Shown piece by piece: positions 1 through 7,644 of a stretch of 47,607 nt of DNA. The translations under genes were made by a program, and so were the position numbers. This stretch comes from Shewanella sp. MBTL60-007 (GTDB taxonomy: Bacteria > Pseudomonadota > Gammaproteobacteria > Enterobacterales > Shewanellaceae): positions 1-47,607 of the forward strand of contig NZ_BPET01000046.1 of assembly GCF_019654915.1 (NCBI RefSeq), in the 5' to 3' direction. The notes under the pieces were generated by a model. That model was not told the DNA's origin and searched no databases. It worked only from the letters and a program-made list of their open reading frames with translations. The first letter of the stretch is position 1. Every line of letters starts with the position of its first letter.

Positions 1-148
1 AATCGTTATAACCTCTATCAGGCCCAGTAAGCTTTTCAATATCACACCTAGAGATAAATAAGTCTTAGAGAAAACACAAAATAAAAGTTAGTCAAACTTA
101 CATTGCATAAACAATACAAAATCATCTCTAAATGCTAGTTTAAAATTT

Positions 149-365
149 TTATATATCCATCTCTGTAAACGGTAGGTCTGCTGCTTGGCCTTGTACTTGG
201 CCGTCTATGATGTAGACCTTGCCGCTTGTCACTGAGTCGCCAAGAACTGTCTGATAACTACCGTCGGCATGTTGTACAGTGGTGCCATTACTGATTGATA
301 TAACTGTTGCCACTGCGCGTTGCTGTTTTGGGTTTAAGTTGCCAAGGCCATTTCATCATTCCCAT
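149..365 (-). pseudogene. Decayed small phage-type gene, frameshifted
   Basis: A good ribosome binding site (GAGGAG, six bases before the ATG at 363-365) starts a frame reading MGMMK. Around 350-355 the reading frame must shift by one base to enter a protein-like frame of about 66 residues that begins GLGNLNPKQQRAVATV and ends LPFTEMDI at the stop at 149-151. Neither frame alone spans the whole stretch, so I call a frameshifted remnant. The composition (Gly, Thr, Gln and Asp rich, short, beta-like) resembles small structural proteins of tailed phages, and a gpG-type phage remnant lies on the same strand at 1734-2000. I do not recognise the family. A chance open frame remains possible. Confidence 0.4.
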
Positions 366-885
366 TTGCTGCTCCTCGTTATTTTTTCTAGCTAAATAGC
401 GGTTAAATCACAAGTCGTAGCCTTTATTTACACTGTCAAAACACATAATAAAAATAAAATGTTATTAACTGTTTTATTAATCGAATAAATACACCTAACA
501 AGCACAAAAATCTAAGCGGTTAAGGGCTTACCACTCTATTTTTCTCGAATCACTTAGAGCTTCTAAAACAATTAGGGTATTTGGAAAAGAACAGTACAGA
601 CAAAGTGTGTAACAAGCAGCCAAAGCCGAAGTAAATTGCATCGGCAAATCAGCCAGAAGCTGTTAAGCGCAATCGCTTACAGCCACTGAGTTTTCTCAAC
701 ACCTCCTATCAAATCTCATTTAATCCCGGTTTAACCCCTTATTCTCATACCTAGCCTAGTGACGGGGTACAAATAACCAGTTCAAAATAAACAGCTCTAA
801 AACCTCCTGAGGCGTTTTAAGTTTTGATCAACCATAAGAGGCATCGTAAAATCAGATAAACTATTTTTGTCCCCATGGAAGGCAC
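366..885. other. Gene-free AT-rich stretch
   Basis: No frame here looks like protein. It lies between two phage-derived remnants and upstream of the membrane protein gene at 886. The only visible structure is a weak hairpin around 797-818 (arms CTAAAAC and GTTTTAAG) with no clean T-run. No promoter could be assigned with confidence. Confidence 0.4.
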
Positions 886-1737
886 ATGACAACTAACCCA
901 CCCAAGCAAAATAAAACTCAAAGCAAATCCGTTCAAAAGCTCAATAAAGATGTCTCGTTCAAATGGCTTATCATTCTCTTAGCCATCGTCGCTGCGTGCT
1001 TAAACGGTTTGTACTTTATAAACTTCAATGGTGGTTGGGGTAACCAAGCTGACTTTGGTGCCTTTGGTGATTTTCTTGGTGGTGTACTCAATCCTATACT
1101 CGGCTTTGTCACTGTAGGCTTGCTTATTTGGTCGCTTAAAATGCAATTGGAAGAGCTTTCGCTCTCTCGCAATGAGTTAGCTTTAACTCGTCAAGAATTG
1201 GCAGAAACGAAGGAAGAAGCGTCGTTGAGCCGAAGAGCAATGGAGGCTCAAGTTAACCATATAGAAAATGAAGCCAAACTGAGTGAAATTACAAGGTTAC
1301 TAGAGCGATCTCAAACAAAATATGAAACCTTAATGAGCATGCAATTTCCCTTAACACAGTTCCATACTTCCCCATCAAGCATTAGGATGATAAAAGACAG
1401 CTACAGGTCTTTACTTAATCATACAATACTAGATATGGACGAACATACCGCCTTAGCCCTGATGACCGCCTCAACAAAAAATAGTGAAATAAGTGCACAT
1501 TTCAACTTAGTTAGACGGGAGGTCATACTATTTACGGATCTTGCCCTCAAATATTACTCAATCAACAATAGCACGGAGTTTGCTAGGGCATACTTATTTG
1601 ATGCTCTAGATATTCTCACAGTTGTAAGCCGTATAGCTCCTAATGACATAACGCAAAATCGCATCGAAGAAATTGCAGATATCTTAGCAAACATCTCAGA
1701 TATTATAGCTAGAGTCACACAACCGGAAGTGAGCTAA
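886..1737 (+). CDS. Two-helix membrane protein with coiled coil, abortive-infection-like
   Basis: The product has 283 residues. Two membrane helices (about residues 26-46 and 66-84) flank a short loop with the motif FGDFLGGVLNP. A charged, Leu/Glu-rich coiled coil follows (about 85-145), then a soluble helical C-terminal domain to residue 283. The N-terminal pattern (two helices, GGxLNP, then a Q-L-E-E-L coiled coil) is what I remember of proteins annotated as putative phage abortive infection proteins (putAbiC type); the C-terminal half I do not recognise. A GGAAGG ribosome binding site precedes the ATG. The gene lies between two phage remnants on the opposite strand, and its stop overlaps the end of the gpG remnant. 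That suggests it is a leftover moron gene of the lost prophage. Membrane anchoring is well supported; the defence role is inference. Confidence 0.75.
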   Translation: MTTNPPKQNKTQSKSVQKLNKDVSFKWLIILLAIVAACLNGLYFINFNGGWGNQADFGAFGDFLGGVLNPILGFVTVGLLIWSLKMQLEELSLSRNELALTRQELAETKEEASLSRRAMEAQVNHIENEAKLSEITRLLERSQTKYETLMSMQFPLTQFHTSPSSIRMIKDSYRSLLNHTILDMDEHTALALMTASTKNSEISAHFNLVRREVILFTDLALKYYSINNSTEFARAYLFDALDILTVVSRIAPNDITQNRIEEIADILANISDIIARVTQPEVS

Positions 1738-2000
1738 TTTTGTAAAACATAATCGCCCAGTATTTCTAAGACAAACCATTCATCTTCTGGCGATAATCCT
1801 AAATAGGGACGTGCAGGTATACCCGCTGGACCAGCAGGCATATAATCTGTGCCGCCAAATTGATGCATGGCGGCGTATTCTTCACTACTACCAAACTCTA
1901 GGCTGGCACCAGAGAGACTGCTTGTCAGTTGATAGTGTAGGTTATTGGCGATGTTAGCCTCTTTAGTTCGTATGGGGTCGCTGCGCCTTATACGGGTCAA
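1734..2000 (-). pseudogene. Mu gpG-like virion morphogenesis protein, C-terminal remnant
   Basis: The 88-residue frame reads RTKEANIANNLHYQL, then a stretch with EYAAMHQFGG, then IPARPYLGLSPEDE. This is the pattern of the C-terminal part of phage virion morphogenesis proteins (Mu gpG / Phage_tail_S family), which usually have about 150 residues or more. The N-terminal half is missing: the frame begins inside the 3' end of the membrane-protein gene at 1963-2385, with no ribosome binding site of its own. The first eight or so residues (MTRIRRSD) do not look phage-like and probably come from the junction. It is most likely a non-expressed scar of a Mu-like prophage. Confidence 0.7.
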
Positions 2001-2385
2001 CCTGATGCTTTTTGAGTAAAAACCATGATGCCATTAGATAGCAGAGCTCTGCAGGGATCAGTAACAGATAGCCCGTCATGGTTAATAGCTCATCATTAAC
2101 CGTTTCAATGAAAAGCATTTGAGCAATGATTAATACTGAAAAATATAAAACAATCAGCTTACGCCCAAATAAAAAAGTCACTAACCCTATTAGCCAATAC
2201 AACAACATATAAAGCTCAATGTCATTAGACCAAAAACCATGACTGACATAGTCACCAGCCATAAATGATGGTCCCACTGGCATTAAAGAGCCATATACCC
2301 CTGTATTTCCGGCATCGGCACTCAGATTAAAACTTAATAGAACCCAAAGCCCCAATAACAACCATTTCTTCAAGAGTAGCTTCAT
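1963..2385 (-). CDS. Small membrane protein of unknown function
   Basis: The product has 140 residues. It starts with a signal-peptide-like segment (MKLLLKKWLLLGLWVLLSF, probable cleavage near ADAG at 24-26). A short exported segment follows, then three hydrophobic helices (about 58-73, 78-93 and 103-123), a Lys-Lys and a polar tail. I do not recognise a family. The last eight or so codons (YKAQRPHTN) overlap the phage gpG remnant in another frame, so the natural C-terminus may have been replaced when phage DNA joined here. No neighbour on the same strand is close enough to suggest an operon with a known role. Confidence 0.6.
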   Translation of the reverse strand: MKLLLKKWLLLGLWVLLSFNLSADAGNTGVYGSLMPVGPSFMAGDYVSHGFWSNDIELYMLLYWLIGLVTFLFGRKLIVLYFSVLIIAQMLFIETVNDELLTMTGYLLLIPAELCYLMASWFLLKKHQVDPYKAQRPHTN

Positions 2386-2576
2386 GCTTTAAATATCACA
2401 TCAAAAACAGTGATTTCATTAATCCATTGGCAAGCTAAAAAGCTCATACTATGCAAACCAAATACTAGACAAGTAAGCACTAGACAAAACTGTTGCTAGG
2501 CCAGCCATTATAAAATCAACAAGAGAACTATAGTGGTCAGCCTAAGCGACAGAATATTAGCCGTTTTTTGTCATTA

Positions 2577-3476
2577 TTAACCAAAGTTAGCTGGCGCTAT
2601 CGCTCCGATTAATTGTATCTCACCAAACGAGTCCCAAAGCTTAACCGTACCTGGTGGTAAAGATGTTTTTTCTGGCTGGGAAAAAATTTTCAGCAGATCA
2701 TTAGCAATTAAAACTGAGGTGTTGTCATAGCCACCACACCACTTTGACACTTGAATAAGTCTGTTACAAAGCTCAGATGCAGATAACTTCTGATTGAGTA
2801 TTTGCTTAAAGGTATTGGCTTCGATGTAATGGGCACCATCAGAGGTCAAAATGAGTCGCTTAATGTTGCGAAACTTTGGCAACTTTACAAGTTGCGTTTT
2901 TAGATCAGGCCCAACTCCGATATATTGCAACAAGCCTTTACTTAAATGTACGCCTGCGGCATCTGCATTCTGCCCTGCAAAAGTATCATCTATCGAATAT
3001 TGCTTAATACCATGAGCAAAGTTTGCGTATATTCGGCTATCGCCGACATTTATCGCTTCAAATTGTCCTGCTGTATCGTAAAGAAAAGCCGATAGAGTCG
3101 CGCCACCATTGCTGTTATACATGGAATAAACATCGGTATTCGCCTCTTCAGCAGCCCCTAACAAGCGCTCCGCCACAGGTAAGTCTAGATTGTTGACGCA
3201 ACTACTTATAAATGAGGCAATACTCAGGCTGGCACAATTTGCGCCTGACGCCATTCCGCCCATGCCATCACATAAAATTCCCATGACAAAAGCGTCGCAA
3301 GCGGTAACTTGTACCTGTACGCATACCACTCTATCTTGATTTTCCGGCCTTATATTGCCTACGTCACAGCCCATTGCGATCGAAGATTCAAACGACTCCC
3401 TAACAGCGCCATTTTCAACTGTCCGAGATAACCATAGCTGGATATGTTCTTTTATAGCGTCTTGGTGCATAGCCAT
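2577..3476 (-). CDS. PP2C-family protein serine/threonine phosphatase
   Basis: The 299-residue soluble protein carries the metal-binding signature motifs of PP2C/PPM phosphatases in order: RPENQDR near 43-49, DGMGG at 70-74, GDSR near 146-149, TSDG near 207-210 and a C-terminal DN near 252. The key aspartates are all present, so it should be a Mn/Mg-dependent phosphoprotein phosphatase of the cytoplasm. About 35 residues precede the catalytic domain. There is no signal peptide, membrane segment or receiver domain. PP2C enzymes of this kind often sit beside a Hanks-type kinase or FHA protein; none is encoded nearby. The gene stands alone between a phage scar and a dsbA-like gene, and its substrate is unknown. 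Confidence 0.85.
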   Translation of the reverse strand: MAMHQDAIKEHIQLWLSRTVENGAVRESFESSIAMGCDVGNIRPENQDRVVCVQVQVTACDAFVMGILCDGMGGMASGANCASLSIASFISSCVNNLDLPVAERLLGAAEEANTDVYSMYNSNGGATLSAFLYDTAGQFEAINVGDSRIYANFAHGIKQYSIDDTFAGQNADAAGVHLSKGLLQYIGVGPDLKTQLVKLPKFRNIKRLILTSDGAHYIEANTFKQILNQKLSASELCNRLIQVSKWCGGYDNTSVLIANDLLKIFSQPEKTSLPPGTVKLWDSFGEIQLIGAIAPANFG

Positions 3477-3582
3477 TTTCTTTCTAACAAGCCTGTGATT
3501 AATTCAATGTTGCCAATATAACGTGCCACTAGCCATTATCATATATCAATGACAATGACTTAAGTGACTTACGTTATTTACG

Positions 3583-4215
3583 TTATTTAGGCGCCTCAAG
3601 TTCACTCAAGTAGCGTACAAGTTCGGCTAGCTCCTTTGGTGTCTTTCCTTGCTCCTTAATGAGGTATTGGCCATTAACCACCAGTGACGGCACACCGCGA
3701 ATTTCGGCAAGTTGCGCCTGAGTGTCGTAGTTCATTAACGCTAGTTTGGCGTCAGTTGAATTCATTGCGGCCTCAACCTCTTCAACATTAAGTCCTTGGC
3801 TTACAAAAAAGTCTTTCAGTTGCTCTGGGCGAGTAAAGGCATTTCCCTTCTCATGAATACGAGTGAAAATATTACCGTGCACCTGCTTAGTCACATTGAA
3901 CTTTTGCGCCAGATAGTAAGCTTCTTGGCTTAAAATCCAACTGGATCGTCCTGCACCGACAGGTGTTCGCTCAAACTGAATATCACCCTCTAATAGCTGA
4001 GCGGTTTGCTCAAAGAAAGGATCTTGACGGTAACAATAGCTACAGTTGTAGGAGAAAAACTCTCTTACCACAGGTTTTTTACTCTCTGGGATCCCAGCAA
4101 TTTTGACGTAATCTACGCCTTCTTTATATTCTTCTGCCCAAACACTATGCATAGGTAGCATTAGCACAGCAAACAAAATAAAAATCTGACTAACTGATTG
4201 TTTGAAAAGCTTCAT
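3583..4215 (-). CDS. DsbA-like periplasmic thiol:disulfide oxidoreductase (CSYC)
   Basis: The product has 210 residues, close to E. coli DsbA. A signal peptide (1-27, ending MHSVWA) precedes a thioredoxin-like fold with an inserted helical domain. The active site is FFSYNCSYCYR with Cys58 and Cys61, and the cis-proline loop reads RGVPSLVVNG. It should introduce disulfides into exported proteins with DsbB as reoxidant. The dipeptide between the cysteines is Ser-Tyr, where E. coli DsbA has Pro-His, which should alter redox potential. The chosen start has GAGAGGAG just upstream; an in-frame ATG 30 bases earlier (4245) lacks such a site and would spoil the signal peptide. No dsbB is nearby. Confidence 0.88.
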   Translation of the reverse strand: MKLFKQSVSQIFILFAVLMLPMHSVWAEEYKEGVDYVKIAGIPESKKPVVREFFSYNCSYCYRQDPFFEQTAQLLEGDIQFERTPVGAGRSSWILSQEAYYLAQKFNVTKQVHGNIFTRIHEKGNAFTRPEQLKDFFVSQGLNVEEVEAAMNSTDAKLALMNYDTQAQLAEIRGVPSLVVNGQYLIKEQGKTPKELAELVRYLSELEAPK

Positions 4216-4267
4216 ATCGCTCCTCTCTTGGTTAAATAAATGCATAAGCTAAACATAACTTAATCCG

Positions 4268-5122
4268 TTAACAGGCTAACAGCATATCCATTGGATCGCT
4301 AAATTGATACTCGAAGTTAAGCTCTGAGACGAGTCTTTCACTGCTGATCTGTTTGCCGGTAACGACTCGCCCTTCTGCACCAGAGTCTGTAGTCTGTTCA
4401 CTTGCTAAAAATTGCGGCTCCACTAAACCTAACTCCCTAGCTGCCTGACGATAAAAGGCCTGACGTGTAGGGTGCAGCGGTGCGCAAACATTATAAACAC
4501 CGCGTGACGCCTCATTAAATAATAGTGTGGATACCGCAAGGATACAGTCATTGAGATGGACCAGATTGACCGCTGCGCTAGCATCTGGCAAACCTGTTTT
4601 GCCAGCAAGGAATCGCCCTGGGTGCCTTTTGGGACCAACAAGCCCAGCAAAACGCACTGTAACGCTATTACCCAAACTGGAGAATAGCGCTTCGGCTTGC
4701 AATAACTTATCGCTTACCTCTGAATGAGCACTTGCATCTTGTTCACTAAGCACTTTATCCAGTTGAGGATAAACACCTGTGGTACTCACGAAGACTATCT
4801 TCTTATAACTTTTTGCGGCGATAAGCTGTTTTAACTTAGTCAGACGCTGCAAATAGGCATCGGGAGCTTTACGCAGCCCCGGAGGAATATTGATCACTAG
4901 GCAATCCGCAGCTAAAGCTTCCTCTACTTCTGTGCGCTCTTGTGAGAGCTGGAGCTCATCGTCTAAATCTAGCCTAAAACCATTGATCCCCAGCTTCTGT
5001 AAAGATAACGCTTCTGTTTGCAGCCGCTTACTACCAAACACCTTCACTCCACCTGCGACAAGCGCTTGCGCCAAGGGCAACCCAAACCAACCACAGCCAA
5101 CAATACAGACAGATTTAATCAT
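4268..5122 (-). CDS. NAD(P)-binding epimerase/dehydratase-like protein (YeeZ type)
   Basis: The 284-residue soluble protein begins with a Rossmann nucleotide-binding segment (VCIVGCGWFGLPLA). The motif FVSTTGVYP falls where extended short-chain dehydrogenases carry the catalytic Ser/Tyr region. Later segments, RFAGLVGP and NLVHLNDC, are typical of the NAD-dependent epimerase superfamily. Overall it resembles E. coli YeeZ, whose substrate is not established. It lies 52 bases upstream of the dsbA-like gene on the same strand, so the two may be cotranscribed, but nothing links them functionally. Confidence 0.8.
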   Translation of the reverse strand: MIKSVCIVGCGWFGLPLAQALVAGGVKVFGSKRLQTEALSLQKLGINGFRLDLDDELQLSQERTEVEEALAADCLVINIPPGLRKAPDAYLQRLTKLKQLIAAKSYKKIVFVSTTGVYPQLDKVLSEQDASAHSEVSDKLLQAEALFSSLGNSVTVRFAGLVGPKRHPGRFLAGKTGLPDASAAVNLVHLNDCILAVSTLLFNEASRGVYNVCAPLHPTRQAFYRQAARELGLVEPQFLASEQTTDSGAEGRVVTGKQISSERLVSELNFEYQFSDPMDMLLAC

Positions 5123-5225
5123 GCTTTTGCTCTTTCGCTCATTAATCTAACGATATTCGTATGCAGCATAGTGAAGTGCATCGAGGAAGAAGTAAACTCG
5201 GGGTTCGAGCTTATTTATAAATTGG

Positions 5226-6422
5226 CTACAAACTACTAAAGTAAAAGCTAACAGTTGAGTTACCATCCAGGGTTTTGAGCGCCGAAGATGAGAGTTCCTC
5301 AACTTTAAGTACGCCGATAATAGCTTCTGAATCTTCGGCCAAAAAGCGGAGTCTTGCGTTCTGCCCTTCAAGTGTACAACTCCACACTATAGGTTTTTGA
5401 ACCTGTGAAGTGGTCACCATAACCTTCGCCACTTCACCGTCGCTAAGCTGCACCATTGTGCCTGGAGGATAGATCCCTAATACTTTAACTAAGGTAGAGA
5501 TCAACTCGGCCTCATGTTTACCGGCCCGATTCTTAAATAAGTATCCCAGCGCTACCTGCGGAGAGAGCCCTTCACCACCTCTAAGTAGGCGATCAAAATC
5601 ATTAACTAAACTAACAACTTGCGTGGTGATAGCGATCTGCTTTCCCTTTAAACCATGAGGATAACCACTGCCATCAGCCCACTCATGGTGATGCAGTACT
5701 ATATCTAAGGCCTCACTGGAGAATAACCCCGTTTTGTCGAGCATGTCATAGCCAAAGTTTGGATGCATATTTAGAAAATTAACTTCGTGTTCTGACAAGT
5801 TATTTTTCTTACGCCTAATCACATCAGGCACCTTCAGTTTACCTATATCATGGAACAATGAGCCCATGGCGATATCACGTAACTGAGAATGGTTCATGGA
5901 TAAGGCTTGGCCTATCATCATAGATAACACAGCAATCGATACACCATGTTGATTTACCGAGATATCTTCACCTGGGTTGACCAGTGCTAAATGGGGAGTG
6001 TCTGTTTCCTTAAGATGCTCCATCAGCTCTTCGACTAAGCTTGCAGCGCTGCGATAAGCACCTTGGGGATCGGCACCGAGTTTTGAAAACGTCGCCCGAC
6101 AATCACTGGCGCCTTTGGTAAATCTTTGCTGACCTAACCGAATGGATTTTCTGACTAAAGCGTTGGAGTCTGCAGCTAGCTGCTTCGGCTTGGTTGGGAC
6201 CTCTTTAACGGCAGGAGTAACCTCATCGGTTAACAGCTCACTGCCGCCAATCAAGGTAACATGAGACACATTTAAGGTCTTAATGAGCTCTATATGAGCC
6301 GTTTTTTCGATCTCTATTTGATTAAATAGAAAAGGATGATCCGTCCATGAAAGTGGTAACTTCACTGTCATCCCCACTTTCAACTCTGACAAAGGTATTT
6401 GCAACTCTGCCGCCTTTGACAT
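5226..6422 (-). CDS. HD-GYP domain protein, probable cyclic-di-GMP phosphodiesterase
   Basis: The 398-residue protein has an N-terminal region of about 130 residues resembling the DUF3391 module that often precedes HD-GYP domains. The HD-GYP domain follows: His-Asp at 191-192 in FHDIGK, His220, the HHHE cluster at 244-247 and the GSGYP motif at 251-255 (GYP intact). All expected metal ligands are present, so it should linearise cyclic di-GMP in the cytoplasm. There is no signal peptide or membrane helix. It stands alone, with a 560-base upstream region that also holds the small-RNA candidate. It could oppose the GGDEF protein at 17794-19041, but they are unlinked. Confidence 0.88.
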   Translation of the reverse strand: MSKAAELQIPLSELKVGMTVKLPLSWTDHPFLFNQIEIEKTAHIELIKTLNVSHVTLIGGSELLTDEVTPAVKEVPTKPKQLAADSNALVRKSIRLGQQRFTKGASDCRATFSKLGADPQGAYRSAASLVEELMEHLKETDTPHLALVNPGEDISVNQHGVSIAVLSMMIGQALSMNHSQLRDIAMGSLFHDIGKLKVPDVIRRKKNNLSEHEVNFLNMHPNFGYDMLDKTGLFSSEALDIVLHHHEWADGSGYPHGLKGKQIAITTQVVSLVNDFDRLLRGGEGLSPQVALGYLFKNRAGKHEAELISTLVKVLGIYPPGTMVQLSDGEVAKVMVTTSQVQKPIVWSCTLEGQNARLRFLAEDSEAIIGVLKVEELSSSALKTLDGNSTVSFYFSSL

Positions 6423-6752
6423 TTATGCCACTCCAACATTATCTTTTAAGCTTATCGTTTAATACTAATCCTGCTAGCTACACCCTTGCGTCATACAAAC
6501 TGACTCTTCTTGTCAGTAAACCAGTCGACACTTTGTACCGTCAAATAATAGTCTACTCGGCAATAAAGCCATTATCCCTACAGAGTTAGTAGGCTAACCA
6601 GTAGTGTCAACTTTATGACAAAAGAAGAAAAAATGACACGTCTAAATGAAAAACAAGACGTGAAAGCCATCTATACGGTTTCAATATAGTCGATATAGAA
6701 TAAGTTATTCCCTATTTGTATCTTTTTTAGGCCAAATAAGTACAACTTAAAA
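6423..6752. other. Gene-free region upstream of the HD-GYP gene
   Basis: No coding frame is convincing here. There is a dyad with 7-bp arms CACGTCT (6637-6643) and AGACGTG (6656-6662), twelve bases apart, and a looser GTGTCA/TGACAC pair just before it. Either could be an operator or hairpin in the HD-GYP promoter region; I cannot assign a protein to them. The right end runs into the promoter of the small-RNA candidate. Confidence 0.4.
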
Positions 6753-6781
6753 TTGCATACAATATCCAACCGCTCTATACT
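6753..6781 (+). promoter_or_regulatory. Sigma-70 promoter of small-RNA candidate
   Basis: TTGCAT (6753-6758) and TATACT (6776-6781) are separated by exactly 17 bases. They match the sigma-70 consensus at four of six and five of six positions. Transcription would begin near 6788. The nearest plus-strand feature downstream is not a gene but a chain of hairpins ending in a strong terminator at 6960-6985. Confidence 0.6.
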
Positions 6782-6787
6782 AAAACT

Positions 6788-6985
6788 GTTTCTTAAGATC
6801 GGTCGCCCCGAAGATGATGTTTAGGAAGCAATACTGTCAATTGTCCTTTAACAAGGTTAGGCCATAATCGCGGTTTGATTATTACCTAGCCTTAGAAGGT
6901 TTTTATCGTAAATTTACGGATCACGAATACAGAGTGACTCTCTGTATGAAGGTTCACTTGACGCTGCTTGCAGCGTCTTTTTTTT
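6788..6985 (+). ncRNA. Orphan structured small RNA candidate (about 198 nt)
   Basis: A near-consensus promoter and a textbook terminator bracket about 198 bases without a protein frame. Inside are two strong stem-loops. One is at 6853-6893: a 9-bp outer stem AAGGTTAGG/CCTAGCCTT with one G-U pair, a 2x2 internal loop, and a 6-bp inner stem ATAATC/GATTAT. The other, at 6927-6947, has perfect 8-bp arms ATACAGAG/CTCTGTAT. A short palindrome, CGTAAATTTACG, sits at 6907-6918. No plus-strand gene follows (the next gene is convergent), so this is not a leader or riboswitch for a downstream gene. I do not recognise it as 6S, GcvB, Spot 42, CsrB or another standard RNA. The 5' part is A/U-rich and less structured and could pair with targets. 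Confidence 0.55.
6960..6985 (+). terminator. Intrinsic terminator of small-RNA candidate
   Basis: A 7-bp stem GACGCTG/CAGCGTC with a CTTG loop is followed by eight T residues. The T-run is on the plus strand only, so it ends plus-strand transcription. It meets the stop codon of the convergent DUF2919 gene. Confidence 0.85.
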
Positions 6986-7466
6986 ACTCTTTTGCCTTCA
7001 ATTCGTTTTCTTTCCAATCACTAAAGTACAGTTTCAAGCGCTTAGACTTATACAGATATAAACTACTCCAAAATAGCAGCAGTGCATCAAGGCCAATACT
7101 CCAGCTATACATATAATAAGAGTGTAAGACTCGCTGCAGCAGCAAGCCACCATCTATGATAAGCAGTAACACCAGTAGCCATTTCATATAGGGGAATAGC
7201 GGCCTTACCCAATTAGGTGAGCGTTTTCTCTCGGCAATGACCGCACCATAGACGATTAACGCACCAAAACCCGCAGCTAAGGCCATCAAAAAATCGGCCT
7301 TTTGCGGGTAAAACAGTTCGACCAAAGCGGCTCTATCGCTAGCCTGAGTCAATGACGCCACAAACACACACCAACCTCGTGCGATAAACACTAACAACAG
7401 ATAGAGCATTAACGGCGGCTTTACATGACCTTTATCGTCAAGCCAAGTGATATGACTAAAATTCAA
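6984..7466 (-). CDS. DUF2919 family inner-membrane protein (YfeZ-like)
   Basis: The 160-residue protein has four hydrophobic helices (about 19-38, 59-78, 93-111 and 118-137). The N-terminus, with WLDDKGHVKPPLMLYL, is the hallmark of the DUF2919 family to which E. coli YfeZ belongs. Its function is unknown. I take the start as TTG at 7464-7466 because AAAGGA lies seven bases before it and no in-frame ATG is nearby. The stop overlaps the T-run of the convergent small-RNA terminator. It is probably a single gene downstream of, but separate from, ligA. Confidence 0.8.
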   Translation of the reverse strand: MNFSHITWLDDKGHVKPPLMLYLLLVFIARGWCVFVASLTQASDRAALVELFYPQKADFLMALAAGFGALIVYGAVIAERKRSPNWVRPLFPYMKWLLVLLLIIDGGLLLQRVLHSYYMYSWSIGLDALLLFWSSLYLYKSKRLKLYFSDWKENELKAKE

Positions 7467-7586
7467 ACCAATTCCTTTGATTAACTGATTCTGACTAATG
7501 TCGAACGGGATGAATTAGATATGGCGACAAATCAACAATTTTCAAGCATTAATACCAATCAGTATAATTTCAGTTGCAGCCAATAA

Positions 7587-7619
7587 AAAAGCTCCTCGCC
7601 AAATAGCGTAGGAGCTTTT
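7587..7619 (-). terminator. Terminator after ligA
   Basis: The arms AAAAGCTCCT and AGGAGCTTTT form a 10-bp stem with a 13-base loop. There are A residues on one side and a T-run on the other strand. It lies 26 bases beyond the ligA stop. Confidence 0.8.
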
Positions 7620-7644
7620 AAATTAAGCTAGCTTATACTTTTGC

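Noticed and set aside
6934..7116. 60-codon plus-strand frame over the small-RNA terminator
   Set aside because: It crosses a strong terminator and is antisense to the DUF2919 gene.
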